Below, one piece after another: positions 1 to 4,871 of a stretch of 24,998 nt of DNA. Location of the stretch: positions 1 to 24,998 of the forward strand of contig CADAPN010000051.1 of NCBI GenBank assembly GCA_902789835.1, read 5' to 3'. Below the pieces are notes generated by a model. That model made no database searches and had not been told where the DNA came from. It was given only the letters and a program-made list of their open reading frames with translations. Position numbers and translations under genes: made by a program. Each line of letters opens with the position of its first letter. The stretch's first letter is position 1. This DNA is from Oscillospiraceae bacterium (GTDB taxonomy: Bacteria; Bacillota_A; Clostridia; Oscillospirales; Oscillospiraceae).

Positions 1-186
1 GAATTCGGCGAATGTGTCTTCGGTGAAACCTGCCTGGATCACCGCATCGCCTTTGCCTGCGCCGGGAACCGGGTCGCGGAGGATAACCTCTTCATCATGG
101 CCATTTCCTTCGACGGCCCTCTCTGGCCCGGAAGAGGCGCTTATGTCCAGGCCATGCCGGACGTTCCTCCCACGCCGCAGCCCTGA
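1..186 (+). CDS. C-terminal end of an unrecognised protein (5' truncated by window)
   Basis: Frame 1 is open from the first base to a TGA at 184-186, giving 61 residues of a protein whose start lies outside the window. The visible part contains two cysteines near the left edge, a hydrophobic strand-like stretch (LFIMAISF) and a Gly/Pro/Trp-rich ending (PLWPGRG, then PPTPQP). I do not recognise a family. A strong intrinsic terminator follows 61 bases after the stop, which supports this as a real gene end rather than a chance open frame. Confidence 0.55.
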   Translation, partial: EFGECVFGETCLDHRIAFACAGNRVAEDNLFIMAISFDGPLWPGRGAYVQAMPDVPPTPQP

Positions 187-247
187 GGCCATTTGCGTCT
201 CTCCAACCTCTCTCAACGCTGCTCATGCTTTTCGCATCATCAACCCT

Positions 248-273
248 ACAGCCGCCCTCCGGGCGGCTGTTTT
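248..273 (+). terminator. Intrinsic terminator after the truncated gene
   Basis: Perfect 10-bp stem (ACAGCCGCCC pairing with GGGCGGCTGT) around a TCC loop, running into a short T run. It closes the upstream transcription unit and insulates the regulated promoter that begins ten bases further on. Confidence 0.8.
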
Positions 274-282
274 GGCCTCTGC

Positions 283-348
283 ATGTAAAGTTCGCTTGAC
301 ATTCCCGATTCGATGTGCTATGATGCAAATGTCAAGCGAGCTTTACAT
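283..348 (+). promoter_or_regulatory. Sigma-A promoter embedded in a double palindromic operator
   Basis: A near-consensus promoter is visible: TTGACA at 296-301, a 17-bp spacer, TATGAT at 319-324. Two 18-bp imperfect palindromes of the form TGTMAAG-N4-CTTKACA flank it: 284-301, which contains the -35 box, and 330-347, which covers the expected start of transcription. The two sites are also inverted copies of each other (21-bp arms 283-303 and 328-348 with one mismatch, 24 bp between). The position suggests repression by a dimeric regulator, most simply the HTH protein encoded immediately downstream. Autoregulation is inference. Confidence 0.8.
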
Positions 349-367
349 TTTTGGCGGAGGTGATCTG

Positions 368-565
368 TTGAAAAACCGGATTGAGGAGATACGAAATGCC
401 AAAGGTCTGCGGCAGGAGGAGTTTGCCAAGGCGATGGGCGTCTCGCGGCAGACCATCAGTTCGCTGGAGAACGGACGCTACAATCCTTCCATCCTGCTGG
501 CCTACAAAATCGCCCGGTACTTTGGCCTGACCATTGAGGAAGTCTTTATTTTTGAGGAGGAATGA
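368..565 (+). CDS. Small Xre/YozG-type HTH transcriptional regulator
   Basis: A 65-residue protein that is essentially a single Cro/C1-type helix-turn-helix: basic N-terminus (LKNRIEEIR), first helix with KGLRQEEFAKAMG, recognition helix VSRQTISSLENGRYNPS, and the family-typical ending FGLTIEEVFIFEEE. The TTG start at 368 is chosen because a full GGAGGTGATC ribosome binding site ends just upstream and the protein then matches the usual 65-70 residues of the family; the open frame extends upstream but would cross the promoter and the preceding terminator. It is co-transcribed with the next gene, whose ATG lies 2 bases past its stop. Proteins of this family commonly sit next to a small membrane protein and repress their own operon; the palindromes in the promoter fit that. 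Confidence 0.9.
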   Translation: MKNRIEEIRNAKGLRQEEFAKAMGVSRQTISSLENGRYNPSILLAYKIARYFGLTIEEVFIFEEE

Positions 566-567
566 TC

Positions 568-975
568 ATGTATTATAACAACAAAAGGTTAGCCCTGAGC
601 ATTTTCTGGGCTGTCGTCGGCCTTGTGCTGACGGTGCTCTCCGTCACGGAAGTGCTGGATTCATCCATCTATTCCGGCATGGGCGGCGCTCTGATGGCTG
701 TCGGAGTTCTGCAGGCAATACGGAATGTGAAATACCGGAAGGATGCCGACTATCGAGAGAAAATCGACGTCGAGGCCAACGATGAACGAAACCGCTTTCT
801 GCGTATGAAAAGCTGGTCCTGGGCCGGTTATATCGCGATCCTGGTCGAAGCCGCCGGCGTTATCGTTGCGATCATTCTGGGAGAAAAAACCATTCGACTG
901 ATTCTTTCCTTCTCCGTCTGCCTCATTCTGGTCGCCTACTGGGTCTCCTACCTGATTCTCAGCCGGAAATACTGA
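568..975 (+). CDS. Small integral membrane protein, partner of the Xre regulator (DUF2178-like)
   Basis: A 135-residue protein with four likely membrane segments: roughly residues 8-26, 34-50, 85-105 and 110-130. Between the second and third lies a charged cytoplasmic loop with the pattern DERNRFLRMK, reminiscent of DUF2178-type membrane proteins that accompany YozG-like regulators. An ATG at 562 overlaps the stop of the regulator, but the GAGGAGG at 554-560 is well spaced (7 nt) only for the ATG at 568, so the latter is preferred. No enzymatic motif is visible. The pair may be a membrane-stress or antimicrobial-peptide response unit, but that is only inference. An intrinsic terminator follows directly. 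Confidence 0.8.
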   Translation: MYYNNKRLALSIFWAVVGLVLTVLSVTEVLDSSIYSGMGGALMAVGVLQAIRNVKYRKDADYREKIDVEANDERNRFLRMKSWSWAGYIAILVEAAGVIVAIILGEKTIRLILSFSVCLILVAYWVSYLILSRKY

Positions 976-994
976 ACCCGCGTGAATAGACCTG

Positions 995-1033
995 AACAGG
1001 GCATCGAGCCGAGTGCTCGATGCCCTGTTGTTT
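995..1033 (+). terminator. Intrinsic terminator of the regulator/membrane protein operon
   Basis: Perfect 15-bp stem (AACAGGGCATCGAGC with its complement at 1015-1029) around a 5-base loop, followed by TTGTTT. It starts 20 bases after the membrane protein stop. Confidence 0.9.
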
Positions 1034-1164
1034 GGGACTTTCCGTTTTGGATGTTACTCTGCGTGGTTTACCCTAAGCTGGAACAAAGTGTCTTTCAAGA
1101 CGGGAAGCCCTGTGCTATATTTCGCCTTTGGTGGGAAACGAGTCAGAAACTGATCGCTTTCAGA

Positions 1165-1193
1165 TTGACAAAAACAGTAAACAACTGTAAAAT
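1165..1193 (+). promoter_or_regulatory. Sigma-A promoter of the ATPase operon
   Basis: TTGACA at 1165-1170, 17-bp spacer, TAAAAT at 1188-1193. The spacer is filled almost exactly by the first of the three ACAGT-N5-ACTGT palindromes (1174-1188), so a protein bound there would block RNA polymerase. Predicted transcription starts near 1200, giving a leader of about 60 bases that contains the second and third palindromes. Confidence 0.75.
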
Positions 1194-1246
1194 ATCTTCA
1201 AAACAGTAAACAACTGTAAAAAAATAAAAATACAGTAAACGACTGT
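1174..1246 (+). repeat. Three palindromic operator-like repeats at exact 29-bp spacing
   Basis: ACAGTAAACAACTGT occurs at 1174-1188 and again, identical, at 1203-1217. A third copy, ACAGTAAACGACTGT, with one change in the central five bases, lies at 1232-1246. Each is an inverted repeat ACAGT-N5-ACTGT followed by AAAA. Start-to-start distance is 29 bp both times. The bases between copies are A/T-rich and not conserved. The array covers the promoter spacer and the leader up to the ribosome binding site of the ATPase gene. It looks like a cooperative binding site; the cognate protein is unknown. Confidence 0.85.
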
Positions 1247-1262
1247 AAAAGAAGGTGACAAC

Positions 1263-2306
1263 ATGCCAAATCCGTTTACCTTGTCCTTCGGGAAGAGTCC
1301 TCTTGAAAATATTTCCCGTACCGTTCAGATCAATACCATTCTGGACGCTTTTCGTTCAGATCCAATCAATCAGCAGATCTTCATGATCACCGGTGTACGT
1401 GGTTCCGGAAAAACTGTTCTCCTGACGGAAGTGGAAAACCGCCTGGAGAAGGATGATGACTGGATTGTTGTAGAACTGAACCCGGCTGCCGATCTTCTGT
1501 CCGGTCTTGCCGCGAAGCTCAGCAGTCATCGGCAGTGCGCAGAGATCTTTCGCCGGGCCAAGATCAATCTGTCCTTTTTCGGCTTTGGGCTGTCTGTCAG
1601 CAGCGAACCTCCGATCACAGATCTGGAGACCGCCATTGCCCGCATGCTGGAGAGCCTGAAGAAGCAGAACAAACGTGTCCTTGTCGCCATTGATGAAGTA
1701 ACCAGCAACGAGTATGTGAGAGTTTTTTCTATGGCTTTTCAGATTCTCATCCGACAGGAGCTCCCCCTATTTCTGCTGATGACGGGACTTTATGAGAACA
1801 TTGAAGATCTGCAGAATGAAAAAAACCTGACCTTCCTGTACCGCACACCGAAAATCAAGCTCGGCCCGTTAAATATGACCGCAATCATGTCGCGTTATCG
1901 GAGCCTGTTTCACCTGAGTGATCCGGATGCCATCGCAATGGCCAGACTGACCAGCGGCTATCCCTTTGCCTTCCAGGCGCTTGGTTTCCTGACCTGGGAA
2001 CATGACGGCAAATATCAGGAAGTGATCGGCGACTATCGCAGGTATCTGGAGGAATATGTCTACGACAAGCTCTGGTCGGAACTTTCGCCGAAAGATCGGC
2101 AGATTGTCTACGGGATTGCGCATTCCGAATCAGGTGAGATTAAGGAGATTCGGGAGTATCTGAATCTCAGTTCCGATCAGTTTTCCCCATATCGGGCCCG
2201 TCTGATCCGCAAGGGGATCGTAGACGGGGAAGAGCGCGGCAGGCTTCGCTTCACGCTTCCGCTCTTTGATCAGTACGCACTTACCCGCCAGGCTTTTGAG
2301 GATTAA
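1263..2306 (+). CDS. AAA+/STAND-like ATPase with C-terminal winged helix
   Basis: A 347-residue P-loop ATPase resembling the Orc1/Cdc6-STAND class of single-copy bacterial ATPases. Walker A is GVRGSGKT at residues 44-51; Walker B is VLVAIDE at 139-145; a sensor-1 like LLMTG follows near 171-175; the SGYPFAFQALG motif at 231-241 is typical of the lid region in this class. Residues 270-340 look like a winged helix (LSPKDRQIVYGIA ... RARLIRKGIVDGE), so DNA binding is plausible. The ATG at 1263 has AAGGTG five bases upstream. It is followed after 22 nt by a pRiA4b ORF-3-like gene, presumably in the same operon. What the protein acts on is not shown by the sequence; it could bind the palindromes in its own promoter, or be part of a mobile or defence function. 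Confidence 0.8.
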   Translation: MPNPFTLSFGKSPLENISRTVQINTILDAFRSDPINQQIFMITGVRGSGKTVLLTEVENRLEKDDDWIVVELNPAADLLSGLAAKLSSHRQCAEIFRRAKINLSFFGFGLSVSSEPPITDLETAIARMLESLKKQNKRVLVAIDEVTSNEYVRVFSMAFQILIRQELPLFLLMTGLYENIEDLQNEKNLTFLYRTPKIKLGPLNMTAIMSRYRSLFHLSDPDAIAMARLTSGYPFAFQALGFLTWEHDGKYQEVIGDYRRYLEEYVYDKLWSELSPKDRQIVYGIAHSESGEIKEIREYLNLSSDQFSPYRARLIRKGIVDGEERGRLRFTLPLFDQYALTRQAFED

Positions 2307-2328
2307 AACTGAGAAAGGAAGTTTTAAT

Positions 2329-2769
2329 GTGAGAAAAAATAAAGCATATAAGCTGAAGGTCTACCCCGCCGGGATGAGCAGAGAAGTGTACCGAGTGATC
2401 GAAATCTGTGGAAAGGAGACCCTGGATACCCTGTGTGCGGCAATTATGGATGCTTTTGACTTTATTCATGAGCATCTGTATGAATTCTGTATGGATAACA
2501 GGATGTACAGTGATTTTTCCTATGAGTATATGCCGGAGAATCCTGACCGTCCGTCAACCAATATCCGAATTGACAAAATTGGTCTTGTGAAAGGACAGAA
2601 TTTTTCTCTCCACTATGACTACGGCGACGACTGGATGTTTGTCATCCACGTTCAGAGTATCACAGAGACTGAGGAATCCTTCATGCCGAGACTGATAAAG
2701 GGGAAGGGGAAGGTCGATCAATATCCGGACTCCTGGGATGATGAAGACTGGGACGACGAGGGGGACTGA
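2329..2769 (+). CDS. Plasmid pRiA4b ORF-3-like protein
   Basis: A 146-residue protein with the layout of the pRiA4b ORF-3 family: an opening strand YKLKVYPAGMSREVYRVIEI, a helix with TLDTLCAAIMDAFDF, an HEHLYEF segment, then YDYGDDWMFVIHVQSI, the most recognisable family signature. It ends in a strongly acidic tail (DSWDDEDWDDEGD). The GTG at 2329 is chosen because AGGAAG lies 7 bases upstream; an in-frame ATG at 2266 would overlap the ATPase and lacks a site. The family is frequent on plasmids, integrative elements and near IS elements, and its biochemical role is not established. Downstream is a strong terminator, so the ATPase and this gene form a closed two-gene unit. Confidence 0.8.
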   Translation: MRKNKAYKLKVYPAGMSREVYRVIEICGKETLDTLCAAIMDAFDFIHEHLYEFCMDNRMYSDFSYEYMPENPDRPSTNIRIDKIGLVKGQNFSLHYDYGDDWMFVIHVQSITETEESFMPRLIKGKGKVDQYPDSWDDEDWDDEGD

Positions 2770-2868
2770 GCCGGCGGTGCTCATGCGAAAGCACAGTATG
2801 AGGACGATACCAGGTTTTATTTTTACCGGAGGGACTTCATGGTAGAGTAACAGCAGGGAGAAAAGATT

Positions 2869-2906
2869 CACGAGCAGCGTCTTTTTACAGACTCTGCTCG
2901 TGTTTT
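2869..2906 (+). terminator. Intrinsic terminator of the ATPase/ORF-3 operon
   Basis: Stem CACGAGCAG/CTGCTCGTG (2869-2877 with 2894-2902), continued inward after a single mismatch by GTCT/AGAC, then TTTT. On the opposite strand the same hairpin is followed by AATCTTTT, so it may also stop transcripts coming from the convergent secreted-protein operon. Confidence 0.85.
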
Positions 2907-2973
2907 CACATTATAAAGGTATATGCTTGCCTTCTGTGGATCCTGGGCGAGATCACATCGCAGGAGGTAAAGC

Positions 2974-3024
2974 ATGACTGCCATAAAAGCAATCCGCATC
3001 GGTCAGCTCTCCGCGGCAGCGTAA
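2974..3024 (+). CDS. Possible 16-residue small ORF
   Basis: An ATG at 2974 sits 6 bases after a full AGGAGG (2962-2967) and opens a 16-codon frame (MTAIKAIRIGQLSAAA) ending in TAA at 3022-3024, four bases before the convergent secreted-protein gene ends. The ribosome binding site is as good as any in the window. There is no clear promoter and no known family; it may be a short peptide or the stump of a gene whose remainder was lost when the convergent genes were placed here. Confidence 0.25.
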   Translation: MTAIKAIRIGQLSAAA

Positions 3025-3028
3025 CCGT

Positions 3029-4216
3029 TCAGCCAATCAATTCAATCCTCTCGCCGGTGATGTCGTTTCTGCCGCTTCCATAGGCATTGACCACATACCA
3101 TGCGGAAGTTGCCGTGTGGGTCAGGCCGTCCAGATCGACAATCTCAAACAGATGGATGGTAAAACTGCCGTCGCTGTTCTTCGTCACCTCCGCCTCAGGC
3201 GGGAAAAAGCCGTAGTTCACGAAATAAGAGATCTGCGCCCATTTTCCGAGCTCTTCCGCCGAATAGGGTCCGCTCTGTTCCGGCCTGACCGCAGGTCTGC
3301 CTGTCGCGGTGTTGATGCTCACGCCAACCGGGTACATCGCGTAATCCCCGGTCAGAATGTTGTCCTCCGCTCCTCCGGCAAGGGTGCTTTCGTCGCGCAC
3401 TGCCGTCATTACAACGCCGTCTGTGTAGAACTGAAAACTGAGCCGCCGGAACCAGTTGCTGTGGTCAAAGCCGTACTCGTCCCAGATTCGGGAGACCTCC
3501 AGTCCGTTCTCCGTAATTTTTGCCGTGGACATGTCCAGAATGAAGCAGCTTTCATAGAAGGTTGGATCGCCGGAGCGAAAATAGCAGTGCAGCACAGGAT
3601 TGTCCGAAATCCCGCCTGTAAAATCCAGCCAGTATTTCGGCATTCCGTCTCTCTGGCAGTACAGATACGCATCCGCAAGGCCGGATTCCGTCTGCTGCAC
3701 AGGATCCGCTTCGCCGAGGAATACACAGTCCGCCACCACATCCTCCAGCATGCTTCCCACGGTCATTCCGTTTGACTCGATTTCCTTGGAGGTAAACAGA
3801 TAAACACGTCCGTCGCGCGGGATAACAATACGCCGGTCTATAACATCGTAGCCGCTGACCTTGTAGGTATAGTCGATCTCCAGGCAGCTTTTGTCTCCGA
3901 TCATTTTTTCCGTCGGTGTTGTCAGAATTTTCAGATCTGAATACTGCTTCTGCATATAAGCGGTGAATTCCTTGAGAAACTCCTCCGCATCGTCATAGCG
4001 GTATGGTCTCAGCATGACATACGGGATGGAACCCTCATGCTGGGCATAGATGTAGTATTCATTTCCTTTCAGCACCGCTGTCGTATCATCCGGAACAGCG
4101 ATCCGGATCTCCCAGTCTGCCAGGGTGTCGTAATTATTCCCTGCGGCATAGCCCGCCACAGACAACACCATGGACAGCGCAAGCATCAGGCAGAATACAG
4201 ATACCGTCTTTTTCAC
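3029..4216 (-). CDS. Secreted protein of unknown function
   Basis: A 395-residue protein beginning with a clear Sec signal peptide: MKKT, a hydrophobic core of about 15 residues (VFCLMLALSMVLSVAG) and a probable signal peptidase I site after GYA near residue 25. There is no lipobox cysteine at the site. The mature protein appears to have two parts: residues about 30-165 (LADWEIRIAVPDD ... EDVVADCVFLG), a mixed alpha/beta domain resembling PsbP-like or lipoprotein-associated small domains, and residues about 180-395, strand-rich with many aromatic residues. I do not recognise a catalytic motif. Start is the GTG at 4216, preceded by AAAGGAG; it follows the smaller secreted gene by 44 nt on the same strand and likely shares its promoter. 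Confidence 0.75.
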   Translation of the reverse strand: MKKTVSVFCLMLALSMVLSVAGYAAGNNYDTLADWEIRIAVPDDTTAVLKGNEYYIYAQHEGSIPYVMLRPYRYDDAEEFLKEFTAYMQKQYSDLKILTTPTEKMIGDKSCLEIDYTYKVSGYDVIDRRIVIPRDGRVYLFTSKEIESNGMTVGSMLEDVVADCVFLGEADPVQQTESGLADAYLYCQRDGMPKYWLDFTGGISDNPVLHCYFRSGDPTFYESCFILDMSTAKITENGLEVSRIWDEYGFDHSNWFRRLSFQFYTDGVVMTAVRDESTLAGGAEDNILTGDYAMYPVGVSINTATGRPAVRPEQSGPYSAEELGKWAQISYFVNYGFFPPEAEVTKNSDGSFTIHLFEIVDLDGLTHTATSAWYVVNAYGSGRNDITGERIELIG

Positions 4217-4260
4217 GGTCAGTCTCCTTTCCGAGCTCTGTGTTGCATCTCCTCCCGGAC

Positions 4261-4785
4261 TCAGACAGCGTAACTTTGAAGATCCTCAAAAACAGAATCC
4301 GTAATCCCGATCATAAATCCGAGTGCCACCACTGCGAGATCTGCTCCATTTTCTTCCGGAAGCAGCTGATACATCTCCGCGGTAACAGAGTTGTCGCTGG
4401 TATCGACAAAGAGTTTAATTCCGGTCGCCCGGTGATTGAGATCGTTGACCACGGTCATCATCTCATTCAGCTTGTCCTCGCTGAAATTGATGAGATTGTA
4501 CATATAGAGCTGCACTTCTGACCCGTCCTCCGCAAACAGCATGGTTATATAGCTTGTATACTCAGACAGTTCTCCTTCATAGTCGACTTTCACCAGTTCA
4601 TAGTTTCCTGTGGAATCACTTACCACGTCCCCGATTGTACAGCTGAGTCCCTCAACGCCTGTGACCTGACTGACAAAATCCCGTGTAAGCTGGTACTTTG
4701 CATCTGCCGCAACCGCATTTACACCGAGACTCATCGTCAGCATCAGGACAAGCGCGAAGGCAAGAATTCTACGGATTGTTTTCAT
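4261..4785 (-). CDS. Secreted YbjN-like protein
   Basis: A 174-residue protein with a Sec signal peptide (MKTIRRILAFALVLML ...) and a probable AVA-AD cleavage site near residue 27. The mature part (YELVKVDYEGEL ... IKLFVDTSDNSVTAEMYQLLPE) alternates strands and helices in a way that resembles the YbjN sensory-domain fold; that assignment is tentative. The open frame begins at 4815, but the ATG at 4785 is preferred because it places the basic signal-peptide start at residue 1 and has GAAAGGA upstream. It is the first gene of a two-gene secreted-protein unit and has its own strong promoter just upstream. Confidence 0.7.
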   Translation of the reverse strand: MKTIRRILAFALVLMLTMSLGVNAVAADAKYQLTRDFVSQVTGVEGLSCTIGDVVSDSTGNYELVKVDYEGELSEYTSYITMLFAEDGSEVQLYMYNLINFSEDKLNEMMTVVNDLNHRATGIKLFVDTSDNSVTAEMYQLLPEENGADLAVVALGFMIGITDSVFEDLQSYAV

Positions 4786-4817
4786 ATCTGCACGTCCTTT
4801 CGTCATGTGATGCAAAT

Positions 4818-4846
4818 ATGATACGACATATCTCGCAATATGTCAA
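4818..4846 (-). promoter_or_regulatory. Sigma-A promoter of the secreted-protein pair, with palindrome
   Basis: Read on the minus strand: TTGACA (4846-4841), 17-bp spacer, TATCAT (4823-4818). The -35 box overlaps the stop codon of the upstream helicase gene (4845-4843). A perfect inverted repeat GACATAT-N6-ATATGTC at 4825-4844 fills the spacer and part of the -35, a plausible repressor site. Confidence 0.75.
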
Positions 4847-4871
4847 GCCGTATCTATGTCAAGCCGTATCT
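4840..4871. repeat. Perfect 16-bp tandem duplication across the helicase gene end
   Basis: ATGTCAAGCCGTATCT occurs twice without a gap (4840-4855 and 4856-4871). Because 16 is not a multiple of three, the second copy as read by the helicase gene is in a different frame and supplies its stop codon. The copy nearer the secreted-protein genes supplies their -35 box. Confidence 0.9.

Noticed and set aside
14..367. N-terminal extension of the Xre regulator frame
   Set aside because: It would run through the preceding gene end, a terminator and the promoter; the TTG at 368 has a full ribosome binding site and gives the usual family length.
982..1209. 75-codon plus-strand open frame
   Set aside because: It contains the terminator at 995-1033 and the ATPase promoter and first repeat, has no ribosome binding site and an unnatural composition.
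1174..1246. CRISPR-like array
   Set aside because: Only three short palindromic units with about 14-bp A/T-rich gaps and no cas genes; position over a promoter fits operators.
2840..2851. Three-codon ORF (ATG GTA GAG TAA) behind GGAGG
   Set aside because: Too short to mean anything by itself; may be a gene stump, but nothing downstream restores a frame before the terminator.
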